Source: a bacterium (GTDB taxonomy: Bacteria; Armatimonadota; Fimbriimonadia; Fimbriimonadales; Fimbriimonadaceae). From it: 64,000 nt of DNA. Shown piece after piece: positions 1-9,861 of this stretch (positions are counted from its first letter, which is position 1; every line of letters starts with the position of its first letter). The position numbers and the translations under genes were made by a program. The notes beneath the pieces are model-generated. The model saw nothing but the letters and a program-made list of their open reading frames with translations. It did not search any database and was not told the DNA's origin. The stretch covers positions 1-64,000 of the forward strand of contig PNMZ01000006.1 of NCBI GenBank assembly GCA_013823945.1. The letters run 5' to 3'.

Positions 1-1
1 G

Positions 2-2752
2 GGCGAGGACGGCCGCATGCGAGAAGTATTCTGGCAAGGAAGAAGCCGTGCGAATATCGAAGTCGGAGCGGAAGAAGTTCAAGCCGTCTATGAGGATAAC
101 ACGTTCAAATGGATGGCCGACACAGAGAAGTTCACCCATCAGCGACACAGTCAGTGGTTGATCGGAGCGATTGCAGGAGACGAAGAGGTTGGGCTGATCT
201 TCAACCCTGATCTCGTAAAGCATAAGGACTATGGTATCTGGGTGAACGGGCGGATGCGAATGGTCGCAGACGAGATGAGAAAGAACTCGAGCGCATGGGA
301 TGACGATACATTCTTGCGGGTAGAGGGCAAGCTGGCCGAAGCGGGATATGAGTGGGATCATCAAGGGAAGAAACTTATTGATGTCAGGGACGAGAAGACG
401 AACTTCGATCCACGGTCTGTCGATGCACTCCTCGATGAACAGGTGTTCTCAGGAATCGACCGTGGCGGAAGAGAGACGTTCATCGTCGATATGGCCGCTT
501 CAGATGTCGGAGACTACTCAAAACTGGTCGGGGAAGAAGGGCGTCAAATCCTAGGATATACCGACGGAGGAGACCCGATCCTCGGCAAGTTCGATGGTGT
601 GAGGCTCGGATGGCGAGAGTTGAACGTCTTACAAGAACAAGGTCTAGGGAACAACCGGGAAGCCCTCATCGAGCAGATGTTGACGAATGCTGCAGAAGAG
701 GTCGATGGGGTCGCACGGACGAGTTCCCTACAAAGAGCGCAGAACACACGAGCCGTCTTCGAGGCGACACTCTCAGAAATCGACGCGCCGACCATGGAGG
801 TCCGGGATTTCAATGCGCTTCCGTTGGACAACCATTTGGAAGCCTCTTACAAAGGTACGATCTTCGACATGGATGGCGGTGGGGCCTACCTGCAACTACC
901 GACGATCGAGGGGATTGATGGGAATGTTATCAATTACACCTATGAGGCAGGCACCCGGAAGGAAGGCCAACGGATCGCATTGAAAGACAACAAAATCTTT
1001 ATCCCGAATGTCGGGTTGGATGGAGTGGAAGGGGAGCGTTATCTTGATGCATTGAATGGTCAAATCGCGAACATCTTCCAAAAAGCGCGAGCGGTGGAGC
1101 GTGCGACTTCGAGTGATCTGCAGAGAGAGGCTCAAGGCGAGCTTCAAGGGGCAATTGATGGTTATTTCCGTCGGATCACACACGACCTGACGAGCTCAAA
1201 AGGACATTTTGCTCAAAATGTCTCCTCGGCAAAGGTCTCGGGAATCAGTGGACTCTATCGGATGGTGGACCCACTTGTCGCTGACGACCTGAACGGAGAC
1301 TTTGAGTTCCTGACAGACAATCAGGCGAAGGCTCTCGGTATCTTTGACAAGCTCCAAGCGGGAGAAGAAGTCTACGGACAGACGCTACGTTATCCTTCCT
1401 TCCATGGGGACTCGATGGCGAGCGTGCGATATCGACTCGGTGGAGATGATGACAGTCGCATACTGGGGACGGCGTTCACAGGGATGTTGGAGCGTGGAGA
1501 CCAAGATGGAGACCAAAAGCATAGTTTCATCATCAGTCAAGAAGCAGAGGCGCAAGCAGAGCTCAAGAGACAGTGGGAGGCTCAAAGGGGAGAGTCGAGT
1601 ACACGATACAATGCGTTCATGGAGAAGGTCACAAAAGCAGAGCCTGGATTCGATTGGCGGACAATCGTCGGAGGAGACGCAGAATTCGAAGCGATGGGGG
1701 CGAACACTGACAAAGAGGTCGCGGCCAAGATCGGGAAGCGACTCGTAGGGATGACCTCGAACCTCAACTTGCAGATGCGTCAACTTGCCGACCTTGCATA
1801 TGAGCAAGGGAGCGACGAGCAGAAACTGATGTATACGCTAGGGGAGACGATCGAGCAGAAACTGATCAGTTCGAAACACGGACTCGAGTCGGTCGACGGG
1901 AAGATCCCGGCATTGGCTTTCATGGACAACATCAAGCAGGGGACGGTGGAATCGCATCAGCGGGCTCTTGATATCGCTGAGATATACATCGGTCCGGACT
2001 TCGTCGAGAAGACTAACCTGGCGGCGGCGCTCGATGCGACGCGTCAAGCAGTGAGCGTGGCCGAGGTCAACCTCCGCGATCCAGGGTTCCAAATCGGTAG
2101 TTCGGGCGGGGTCACGGCAGACCTTTCAATTTCGCAGATTGATGTTTTATTATCAAGTGGGCCTGGAAGTAACAGCCTGCATCAACAGCTTCACAATGCC
2201 ATGGGGCGGGCAGATGAATTGTATGGTACACTATCAAAAGAGGATGCCGTCGAAGCCTTGATAGAAGAACCGATAGCTGTAACTGACCCGATCGAGGGGC
2301 GGAGACATCCATTGGAGAGCATGGCACCGGAAGAGCCAAGACTCACCCCTACGACAGGTGGTGGCGGTCCACCGGATGTTCCACCGATCGTGCCACCTGA
2401 CGGACCGAATCCTTCAGGCATGATGGAAGACATGTTGTCTCATGTGAAACGCAACAAACGAGCCTATGCCCTAGGGGGCGCGGCAGTGGGAGCGTTGTCG
2501 CTCTACAATATGTTGAATGACGAGCCGACCGGCCGCCAAGCGCCCCCACCTTCGAATGCGGGATATGCGTCTCAATACGAGACGAGTCGCGGGTACAAGG
2601 TCGTGGCGCAGGCGCGCGGGAAGATGCCGACGGAGCGTATCGAGGGGCAGGTCCAGGCATGGACGAACGGAAACCTCACGCTAGAGAAGCGAGACAATAC
2701 GAAACGACTGAACCCGATGTTCTATCGGGACCAGGTCGAGGGATATATCTGA
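2..2752 (+). CDS. Tail-region protein with RNA polymerase (RNAi-RdRp/YonO-like) signature, 5' partial
   Basis: The reading frame is open from the left edge. The first ATG (position 17) has no ribosome site, so the true start lies outside the window. Counting from that ATG, residues 455-500 look like the catalytic barrel of two-barrel RNA polymerases: R458-Y-P-S-F-H463, then G-D495-Q-D497-G-D499-Q, matching the metal-binding D-x-D-G-D of beta-prime, YonO and eukaryotic RNAi RdRps. Further on come G578-M-T-S-N582 and an acidic/Lys motif ending K620-H-G622, which resemble the G-x-x-N and K-x-G motifs after the active site in RdRps. The C-terminus has a Gly/Pro linker (about residues 775-800), a hydrophobic helix near 813-830 and a basic tail, unlike a cytosolic enzyme. 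It lies directly upstream of the hub gene, where tail genes are expected. RNA synthesis activity is inferred; a structural protein with a chance motif is the alternative. Confidence 0.62.
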   Translation, partial: GEDGRMREVFWQGRSRANIEVGAEEVQAVYEDNTFKWMADTEKFTHQRHSQWLIGAIAGDEEVGLIFNPDLVKHKDYGIWVNGRMRMVADEMRKNSSAWDDDTFLRVEGKLAEAGYEWDHQGKKLIDVRDEKTNFDPRSVDALLDEQVFSGIDRGGRETFIVDMAASDVGDYSKLVGEEGRQILGYTDGGDPILGKFDGVRLGWRELNVLQEQGLGNNREALIEQMLTNAAEEVDGVARTSSLQRAQNTRAVFEATLSEIDAPTMEVRDFNALPLDNHLEASYKGTIFDMDGGGAYLQLPTIEGIDGNVINYTYEAGTRKEGQRIALKDNKIFIPNVGLDGVEGERYLDALNGQIANIFQKARAVERATSSDLQREAQGELQGAIDGYFRRITHDLTSSKGHFAQNVSSAKVSGISGLYRMVDPLVADDLNGDFEFLTDNQAKALGIFDKLQAGEEVYGQTLRYPSFHGDSMASVRYRLGGDDDSRILGTAFTGMLERGDQDGDQKHSFIISQEAEAQAELKRQWEAQRGESSTRYNAFMEKVTKAEPGFDWRTIVGGDAEFEAMGANTDKEVAAKIGKRLVGMTSNLNLQMRQLADLAYEQGSDEQKLMYTLGETIEQKLISSKHGLESVDGKIPALAFMDNIKQGTVESHQRALDIAEIYIGPDFVEKTNLAAALDATRQAVSVAEVNLRDPGFQIGSSGGVTADLSISQIDVLLSSGPGSNSLHQQLHNAMGRADELYGTLSKEDAVEALIEEPIAVTDPIEGRRHPLESMAPEEPRLTPTTGGGGPPDVPPIVPPDGPNPSGMMEDMLSHVKRNKRAYALGGAAVGALSLYNMLNDEPTGRQAPPPSNAGYASQYETSRGYKVVAQARGKMPTERIEGQVQAWTNGNLTLEKRDNTKRLNPMFYRDQVEGYI

Positions 2753-2757
2753 CAACT

Positions 2758-2792
2758 GACGGAGGTGGGCGAGAGCCCACCCCGTCTTTTTT
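2758..2792 (+). terminator. Rho-independent terminator-like hairpin with upstream AACTGA box
   Basis: GACGG and GGTGGGC pair with GCCCACC and CCGTC around a GAGA loop, with one bulged A, and six T follow. The box AACTGA (2754-2759) immediately precedes it and overlaps its first bases. A TATATCT sequence (2744-2750) runs into the stop codon of the upstream gene. The ribosome site of the next gene follows the T run after a few bases, so the hairpin could equally sit in that gene's leader. It is one of seven similar elements in the window. Confidence 0.8.
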
Positions 2793-2808
2793 AAAGGGAG
2801 GGTTTTAT

Positions 2809-5800
2809 GTGGCAGTTAAGAATGAACCGCTAGGCGGAGCAATCGGATCCTTGAGGAAGGACCAGATGCGGCTTGGTGACACCTTGCTATATGTATCGCC
2901 TGAGGCGATTAAGATCCATCGACAGATGCGGGTCGAACAGACACCGATGCTGCGTGGGCAAGGGTCAATCCCGACGATGAGCGGGTACTCAGAGAAGCAA
3001 GTCACATTCCAGGTATATTTCCCAGGGCTCGACCGAATCAACAGCGAGCTGCGGGCGATCGTGGCACAAGTGAAGCGAATGCCTTTCCTTCCTGTGGAAA
3101 GCATAACCTTAAATCAAGGGTCGAACATACACGCATTGGCAATCACGTCGATTGGAGTGGACACGGTACCAATGTTCCCGAACGTGCTTCGAGCGACGAT
3201 TCAGGGGTTTGCTTTTGATCCTGCGACGTACCTTTGGAACGGGCAGGGCTTATCTTATGCGCAACAAATCGACTGGAACCTATTCCGCTGGCATTACGGC
3301 CGGTCATTAGAGAAGACAAAAGGAGTCACGTATCTTCGACCGGCTTTATCCGGAATGGACAACGGACTATCTCTATCCATCATGGCGGAAGACGACCTAG
3401 TCGCGATCCGCCGATGGCGGACGAAACGAAATGGAATCATCCGTAGTTGGATGGAAGAGAAAGCAGACAAGACGGGTATCGATTGGGAAGATATCGGATT
3501 CGGCAAATCGAACGAGGCGAAGGAGAAAAAATTCGTCGCCGACCTTGATGAGCACTATAAGCATGTAGTGAAGGCCGAGGATGCCCGTTATGAGCCGTGG
3601 GATTTCGGAGATGCGCTTCTGACGGACGTGAGCATCAGTCATGCGAACCAGATCACGGCACAGGTGCTCTCGGGACAAGAGACGCCGATGTATCAATATC
3701 TTGGTGCTGCAGACACGACATTGTCGGTCACCTATCGTGTGATGGGAGAGGACTCACTCAGCTCAATCGAGAATTTCGCGACACGATCGGCATATATCGC
3801 AAGGGAATATGGTCGTGAGAAGATTGGCTCAGCCATTCAGATCGACTCACCGATGGCCGACCTATTCGGTGTTCAGAATGCGGTTCTCGCCGATCATCAG
3901 GTGGACTCGGTCGCAGGACTGCCGCATGTGTATGACGTCTCACTTATATTCTATGCCTACAATCGCCTGGACCGAAAAGCCCAGGAAGTAGATGCCCTCA
4001 CCATGGATGCCTCATGGAATCCACTCAAATATGTGGCGGATCCGAATGTGGCCAAGGATATCGCGCTGAAGATCGTCAACTATATGTCATTGGGTCTAGC
4101 GACACGGCCGATGGTACGAGACGTCCTTGAAGGACCGCTGTCGTTCATGGGGTTAGGCGGCTATCTCTCTACATCGAGTGTAGACGTGGAGTCGGGTAGC
4201 CTGGGTGGTATCGATGAGATCAAACAGGCGGTCTATGAGGACAAGGTCAACAAGACCTTCGAACTGATGGAGCTGTACCCCGACTTGGAATTGCCTACCT
4301 ATGAAGAGGTGGAACGGGCCGGGTTCAAGATCCCGCGCCGTGGAGACGGGCTCTATGTCGATCCCGATTTCTTTATCCGCTATGACGATATGGCGACAAT
4401 CGGAAGCGTATTGAGTCAGGTCGTTCGAGACAAGAAACCAGTCACGCTTGTTGACGGAGTCGGCGGTCGGGCCGACATGAGCGCTGGAGGAAAAGCAACA
4501 TACAACAAGACTGCGAAGGAGCATGCCGAAGAGGCAAGGGCGGCCGCTGGTCAAACAGAATCTTCAGATAAGAAAGAAGGGGCGACGGACTCTAAAGTCG
4601 AGGCGGCAAAGAAGAACGGGAAGTCCATGTCGTTCAATTCACGCAAAGATTTTGAAGGGGCCGTGCGTGGCTATGCAGACGAATACGGGGTGAACGGAAG
4701 ATATGCCTTTGGGTTGGTCCTGGCCGTGAACCCATCCCTCGCGATGGAAGGTCCGATCAAGGGGACTTTTGGCTTCACTGCGGTGCCGAAAGACCTGGGA
4801 TACACGGGGAGCGAGCTAAACTCGAACGGACTGTTCGCCGCGGCCGCAGCGATGAAACACTTGTCTGACATGCAAGGGAAGGCGAAGGCTGTGAAACCTG
4901 CAGCTGTACTGAAGATGAAGGAACTGTCGGGTGGTGACGTCACCGATGCGCAGGCGAAGTTCCTGATCGCGGCCATGTATTACCTCGGGTATGAGAAAGA
5001 GACGAACGAGGCCATGCTGAACGGGAAAATGTCGGCCTCATTATCAAGCATGCGTCAGAAAGTTGAAGATGGGATGAAGTCGGCCGGGTCTTGGAAGAAG
5101 GAGGAGTTGGAAAAGGCACGTAAAGAACTGAAAGTGAGCGAGCGCGTGAAATCGGATGTCAGCCCTGAAAAGAACACGTATGATCCGACGAAGCTAGAAG
5201 ATCCGGATAACGTGGCTCAAGGGATGCTCCACGACATGATGGAATATGATCAGCGCGGCCGTTTGGTCCGTGCATTCCCGACATTCTTACTTCTATTCAT
5301 CGATGAAGGGCGCTACCTAAAAGGATTCAAGCTGTCGGATCAGTTCTTCCGATATCAGGCAGTGTCAGGATTGATGTACACAAACTCCGCAGAGAGCGCA
5401 TCAAGCGTACTCACACTTGAACTGATGAATACGTTCGGGGCATTATCGGATGCATCAAAACGTGATGTTACGGGCCATGCAGGGCTATCAGAGATGATCC
5501 TATCACTCGTGAATCCGAGCGGTTATGTTAAGGACGTCGAGCGTAGTCGTCGTCGGCCGGAAGGATTCTACAATGCGATCCATCTGACGACGGGGGTTAG
5601 GGTCCATGTCCGATTGGGATTCGGCTCGAGTGTGTCACAGATCCCGACGCTCATGAACGGGACCATCACCTCGATGGAAGAGGATGGCGATATGTTGACG
5701 GTAATCGCCCAAGATGACGGGGTGGAGTTGGCCCGCAAGATCCGAGTGGATGCCAACACGGACACATCGGGATTCCTGACAACGAAGAAGGAGCCGATGG

Positions 5801-8800
5801 AGATCGTGGACGAGCTGCTCACGGACAGCCAAGGGTTCTTCAAGAACATCTGGGCTGGACTGTCAAACAAAGAGTATGACGAGCATTCGTTGGGACTCAT
5901 GCACTTCGGACGTCAAGGTGTCCCACAAGGAGTCGAGGACTTCATGGGCTTGATGTCGAAGGCCGCCCTAGGCGCAGGATTCTTGTTCCCTCGAGATCGG
6001 CAGCTCAGAGAGATCAACATGAACGTCCACCCGACAAGCGGCATCACGAACCAGGATGCCGACGGATGGTGGAACCAAGTCCTAGATCAGTTCGGTATGG
6101 GCGAGGCCGATGAGGTCAATATCAACATCAACCTATTCGACAAGACTGTCTGGGATGTGCTCGCAATCAGTGCATCGATCGCACAGGACTACGTACTAGC
6201 GGTCCATCCATTCGGATTCAGGAACACGATTTTCCTAGGAAAGCCTTACTTCCCTATCGTCTATGGGTATGAGGTGGAAGGGAATGCTGTCACAGGGATG
6301 AAGACGAAGACGTTCCGGCAGATGCATTATATCGATTCTCAGACCTCAATTTTATCGAACGATATAAAGGCGATAGAGGACAATATGTTCACAGTCGCAG
6401 TCGGGGTGCTACAGGACGAAGGGGAGTTGCGCACGACGCGGCCGGTATTCGTGGATACGAACATTTGGCCGGAGAAGCAAAAAACGATGAACGTAGACAC
6501 GACACTGAATGCTAAAGGAGTGTGGCTCTTCGACAAGACTCCATTAGTGGGTGGCCTTTTGAACAAACCGTTCAAGTGGGCTTTCGATGAGGGCGTCGCC
6601 TTAAAGATCGCCGCATCATCACTTCGAGACTCTGTGAAGAAAATGTATGACGGATATATCATGACGACAGCAAACCCTTCTCTTAAACCATATGATTACG
6701 TGGTTACCCGGGATGCGATTCAAGACATGGAAGGCACATTCGAATGTCGAGAGGTCACCCATTTCCTCAATCAGCAGATGGGTTGCGTCAGCATCATCAA
6801 GCCAAGCGTACTCGCGGTCAATGGAGATACGAGACAATACTCGCTGGCGATGGCCGCAATGCCAGCCGTGACCATGGCGGGAAGTTATATGGGCATGAGA
6901 AAGATGTTGAGTCATACACGTTTTGCAGGCAATGCCCCTATCTTGAACGCCGTATGGGCGGGCACAAAACGTGGTTTCGGCAAGATGACCGGTCCTTGGC
7001 GTACAGACTTCACGAAAGAAATGGCCCAAAAATATATCAAAGATCCTTCAACTAGAGGATTGGAAATGGCCAGGGTCAAACAGCGCGAAGTCGGTGGGTC
7101 TATGAAAAAAGGGATCGATAAGTGGAAGAAGGACGGCTCCTTGAAGACCGCGGCCAATATGCTCGATATGCCTCCGACGGATTTAGAGAAGGCGCTGAAA
7201 GAATTGCCCGGGACCAAGAAGATGGAGATGATTCACAAAGCCATCAAATTCGACGGGGCCGCCACAGGCAAGAAGGCGCTCGTGCAGAACATCATACGAG
7301 GCACGGCTAAAGGCGGAGCGAAGTCGATGAATGTAGCAAAAGGAGCGTTCATGTTGTTGATGGGAGTCCAAGCCGCGGCAGGACCAATAGGATGGGCCGC
7401 TATGGCCGTGGAGATGGTCGCATTCACCATCATCTCAGCCACGGTGAGCGAGTTCGTGGAAAGATGGCTAGGAACACGTCAAGCCGTATCTATCGCGCCT
7501 ATGAAGAAGAGCAATTATCCGTTCACGGCTGGAATCAACGGCCATGCAGGCTCTGTGATCGGTGACGACCAAGGAGCGGTGAAAAGTTTCCTAGGCTCAG
7601 GATTCGGAGGGGTGATGGCTGCGCTGGTAGGAATCGATACTACAGGAATCGTGCGTGATGACAGCGGGATCGAAGGGTTATCGTCGAGTCAGAAGAAAAC
7701 GAACGCTCCTTCTAGGGAACGAGTCAACATGAAGGAATATTATGAGGACTTGAGAGCCGTGAAGACGACATCAAGCAGGATGGATGAAATCGCAGACCAG
7801 CGGTTCAATGAGAGGGCCGACTATGGGGGTGACTGGTCGACAGGCGGTCTAGGGAAGCTGAAGAGTTGGTTCTCAGGAGTCATGGACAAGATAGAAGACA
7901 TCTTGGACGGGGACGACAACGATGACGTCCCATGTGGCAAGCGCGCACCGATGTCGGTTATCGTCAAACCGGTTATCCGATTCGAGACGAGCGGCGTTGG
8001 ATCTAAGACGGTCGTATATGACCGTGTCTCGAGCAGTGCAGGTATGAGTTACGGTATTTTCCAGATGATCGTACTAAAGAACTGTGGGAAAGACACACTC
8101 CACGCTTTCGTGAACTGGTTGAAAGGCAAAGACAAAGAGATCCATGGACGTTTGGAGCCTAAGCTCGGGAGTGCCTGCTACGAGAATGGGGCATTCCATA
8201 AAGAATGGATTGCGGTCGCAGAGAAATATAAGACGAGATTCGACAACCTTCAGACCGAATATATGATGATCCACAAGTGGCCCGAGATTTACAATCCCGT
8301 CAAGAAGGCGACAGGCATCGATCTATATGAGCGCTCATGGGCCGTTCAGGCGGCCGCGCTCTCTCGGATAACGCAGCATAGTCCGAAGTCGGCCGTTCGA
8401 TGCTTCGTCGAAAGCTACAAGAAAGGAATTTCGGACAAGGAATGGATCCGAGGCATCTATGAGGTATCGTACTCGATTGCAAGTTCAAACGGGAACAATC
8501 TGCGGACGCGTTTGGTTGAACAAGAGCCGAAGATGTTGCTGGCGATGGTGGACCAATACAAGGATAAGCAAAACGGAGACTGTGCAGGAGGGGGCAACTA
8601 CTCATGTGACGGCCGTCCGAAGAAGGGGACGCATCCTACGAAGGATTGGAGAAACTACAAGGTTGCTGCCGGATCGGATTCTCTCATCTCAATGCCCTCG
8701 AGTAGAAACTTCAACTATGTTAACCTGGGTGGATCGGCCGCGATTCGTAAAGCGAGTTTTGACTCGATCAACAAGATTGCGAAGGCTTATAAAGACAAAT

Positions 8801-9117
8801 ACGGGAAGAAGATGCAACTGACATCGACTCACAGACCGTCATTTCCTGACTGGCATGCGACCGGTTATGCGATCGACGTGGACACTCCAAACACGATGCG
8901 TCCGCTCCCAGGTGGAGGATTCGGGTTCGCCTCGAAGAAGGAGCGAGAAGAATGGAAATGGGTCATCGACCAGTTGATTGACGACGGTTGGGACTGGTTG
9001 ATCTTCGGGGATTCGGCGCTGGTGAATCACGCGAAGAAGCGTGGGATCACTGCTTGGCACGACACGAAGGTACACCACAATCATTTGCACATGTCTGTGC
9101 CGTTATGCAAGAAATAG
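2809..9117 (+). CDS. Giant baseplate hub protein with peptidoglycan-hydrolase domains
   Basis: The protein has 2102 residues from a GTG start placed 6 bases after AAAGGGAGGG; an earlier in-frame ATG at 2659 lies inside the upstream gene. The N-terminal half reads as a tail hub (gp27/gpD type): long beta-rich segments and, near residues 940-990, a barrel-like stretch containing NGTITSMEEDGD. Residues 610-735 resemble a degenerate lytic transglycosylase domain. Residues 1510-1550 form a hydrophobic segment. Residues 1720-1915 look like a lysozyme-type glycosidase, with a Glu at about 1726 followed by an SSSAGMSYGIFQM-like motif. The last 150 residues are an LAS-type metallopeptidase with H2016-x6-D2023 and H2092-x-H2094 as likely zinc ligands. 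A sugar-cleaving and a peptide-cleaving domain on one tail tip protein suggest cell-wall penetration during infection. The hub role rests on position and architecture; the peptidase assignment is the firmest part. Confidence 0.75.
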   Translation: MAVKNEPLGGAIGSLRKDQMRLGDTLLYVSPEAIKIHRQMRVEQTPMLRGQGSIPTMSGYSEKQVTFQVYFPGLDRINSELRAIVAQVKRMPFLPVESITLNQGSNIHALAITSIGVDTVPMFPNVLRATIQGFAFDPATYLWNGQGLSYAQQIDWNLFRWHYGRSLEKTKGVTYLRPALSGMDNGLSLSIMAEDDLVAIRRWRTKRNGIIRSWMEEKADKTGIDWEDIGFGKSNEAKEKKFVADLDEHYKHVVKAEDARYEPWDFGDALLTDVSISHANQITAQVLSGQETPMYQYLGAADTTLSVTYRVMGEDSLSSIENFATRSAYIAREYGREKIGSAIQIDSPMADLFGVQNAVLADHQVDSVAGLPHVYDVSLIFYAYNRLDRKAQEVDALTMDASWNPLKYVADPNVAKDIALKIVNYMSLGLATRPMVRDVLEGPLSFMGLGGYLSTSSVDVESGSLGGIDEIKQAVYEDKVNKTFELMELYPDLELPTYEEVERAGFKIPRRGDGLYVDPDFFIRYDDMATIGSVLSQVVRDKKPVTLVDGVGGRADMSAGGKATYNKTAKEHAEEARAAAGQTESSDKKEGATDSKVEAAKKNGKSMSFNSRKDFEGAVRGYADEYGVNGRYAFGLVLAVNPSLAMEGPIKGTFGFTAVPKDLGYTGSELNSNGLFAAAAAMKHLSDMQGKAKAVKPAAVLKMKELSGGDVTDAQAKFLIAAMYYLGYEKETNEAMLNGKMSASLSSMRQKVEDGMKSAGSWKKEELEKARKELKVSERVKSDVSPEKNTYDPTKLEDPDNVAQGMLHDMMEYDQRGRLVRAFPTFLLLFIDEGRYLKGFKLSDQFFRYQAVSGLMYTNSAESASSVLTLELMNTFGALSDASKRDVTGHAGLSEMILSLVNPSGYVKDVERSRRRPEGFYNAIHLTTGVRVHVRLGFGSSVSQIPTLMNGTITSMEEDGDMLTVIAQDDGVELARKIRVDANTDTSGFLTTKKEPMEIVDELLTDSQGFFKNIWAGLSNKEYDEHSLGLMHFGRQGVPQGVEDFMGLMSKAALGAGFLFPRDRQLREINMNVHPTSGITNQDADGWWNQVLDQFGMGEADEVNININLFDKTVWDVLAISASIAQDYVLAVHPFGFRNTIFLGKPYFPIVYGYEVEGNAVTGMKTKTFRQMHYIDSQTSILSNDIKAIEDNMFTVAVGVLQDEGELRTTRPVFVDTNIWPEKQKTMNVDTTLNAKGVWLFDKTPLVGGLLNKPFKWAFDEGVALKIAASSLRDSVKKMYDGYIMTTANPSLKPYDYVVTRDAIQDMEGTFECREVTHFLNQQMGCVSIIKPSVLAVNGDTRQYSLAMAAMPAVTMAGSYMGMRKMLSHTRFAGNAPILNAVWAGTKRGFGKMTGPWRTDFTKEMAQKYIKDPSTRGLEMARVKQREVGGSMKKGIDKWKKDGSLKTAANMLDMPPTDLEKALKELPGTKKMEMIHKAIKFDGAATGKKALVQNIIRGTAKGGAKSMNVAKGAFMLLMGVQAAAGPIGWAAMAVEMVAFTIISATVSEFVERWLGTRQAVSIAPMKKSNYPFTAGINGHAGSVIGDDQGAVKSFLGSGFGGVMAALVGIDTTGIVRDDSGIEGLSSSQKKTNAPSRERVNMKEYYEDLRAVKTTSSRMDEIADQRFNERADYGGDWSTGGLGKLKSWFSGVMDKIEDILDGDDNDDVPCGKRAPMSVIVKPVIRFETSGVGSKTVVYDRVSSSAGMSYGIFQMIVLKNCGKDTLHAFVNWLKGKDKEIHGRLEPKLGSACYENGAFHKEWIAVAEKYKTRFDNLQTEYMMIHKWPEIYNPVKKATGIDLYERSWAVQAAALSRITQHSPKSAVRCFVESYKKGISDKEWIRGIYEVSYSIASSNGNNLRTRLVEQEPKMLLAMVDQYKDKQNGDCAGGGNYSCDGRPKKGTHPTKDWRNYKVAAGSDSLISMPSSRNFNYVNLGGSAAIRKASFDSINKIAKAYKDKYGKKMQLTSTHRPSFPDWHATGYAIDVDTPNTMRPLPGGGFGFASKKEREEWKWVIDQLIDDGWDWLIFGDSALVNHAKKRGITAWHDTKVHHNHLHMSVPLCKK

Positions 9118-9127
9118 GAGGTAGCGT

Positions 9128-9511
9128 ATGAGAAGTGAAAGAAGAGCGAGCATCGCACGCGAAGGGGCCGAAACGACACGGGAGCAATCCCGGTTCGGCC
9201 TCATCGGGCGTGTCGTGAAATACCACCCGCCCACACTAGCGAAGAAGGATAAGGAGCTCGAACACACGGCGGATGTGCGTGTTATGATGGGAGAGAAGAG
9301 TCAGGTTTTACTGAACGTCCCGTGCTTTGTTTATGGGTCGTCAAAGTTCGATTACGGCCTCTACAAGAATGATCGGGTGTTCGTTAACTTCTTGAACGGG
9401 GATCTTCAATACCCCGTCATCACGGGTTACTATCGAGAACCGTCATTCTCGGATCGATTCTTCAATACAATCCGCTATGGAGTGAGCGCTGTACTGGAGG
9501 AGATTCTATGA
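9128..9511 (+). CDS. Baseplate gpV/gp45-like OB-fold protein
   Basis: The 127-residue protein starts behind ATAGGAGGTAGCGT. Residues 22-105 follow the pattern of the phage baseplate assembly protein V OB-fold: a GLIGRVV opening strand, then LNVPCFVYG, then NDRVFVNFLNGDLQYPVITG with the usual G-D-x-x-x-P-V-I-x-G ending. In known tails this fold sits at the top of the central spike, joining hub and needle. Its location between the hub and a spike-like protein fits that. The stop overlaps the next start (ATGA), implying translational coupling. Confidence 0.7.
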   Translation: MRSERRASIAREGAETTREQSRFGLIGRVVKYHPPTLAKKDKELEHTADVRVMMGEKSQVLLNVPCFVYGSSKFDYGLYKNDRVFVNFLNGDLQYPVITGYYREPSFSDRFFNTIRYGVSAVLEEIL

Positions 9512-9861
9512 ACTGGAGAGCCATCATCGAAGAAGATATGGAGCAAGGGGTATCGCTCCCTGAGGATGGGTTGGATGAGATTATCGGGCCAAAAGAAGGT
9601 GGCGCCGGACTTTTAATCCGTGAGACCGGAGGTGGGGTCCAGACAAATCCTGATGGGTCGATCGATATCATGGCAGGCCCTAACTGTGGAATACGTCTTA
9701 ATCCATCGACAGGGCGCATCGTCATCATGGCAGGGGAGCTCGTCACGACTGCAGCAATCAGAGAAGCGAATCCCAATCTGGTCGACAGGCCGATGATAAA
9801 GGAGCTGGAGAAGACGAATGAGAGACGCACGTTTGTACAAGAGGGAAATAGTACCGTATGA
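9508..9861 (+). CDS. Small spike-like baseplate protein
   Basis: The 117-residue protein begins in a 4-base overlap with the OB-fold gene. A Glu-rich N-terminus leads to short alternating strands with Gly/Asn turns (residues 30-80; IRETGGGVQT, GSIDIMAG, TGRIVIMAG), a pattern typical of beta-helical or needle-like spike tips such as the C-terminus of gp5-type proteins. The charged tail is dispensable-looking and overlaps the next gene by 44 bases. No catalytic motif is seen. The spike role is inferred from repeat texture and neighbours; it is not a recognised family to me. Confidence 0.5.
   Translation: MNWRAIIEEDMEQGVSLPEDGLDEIIGPKEGGAGLLIRETGGGVQTNPDGSIDIMAGPNCGIRLNPSTGRIVIMAGELVTTAAIREANPNLVDRPMIKELEKTNERRTFVQEGNSTV

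Noticed and set aside
1801-1815. TGAGCAAGGG resembling the repeat upstream of dnaE
   Set aside because: It encodes Glu-Gln-Gly inside a gene; such codon runs recur by chance and no second copy accompanies it.
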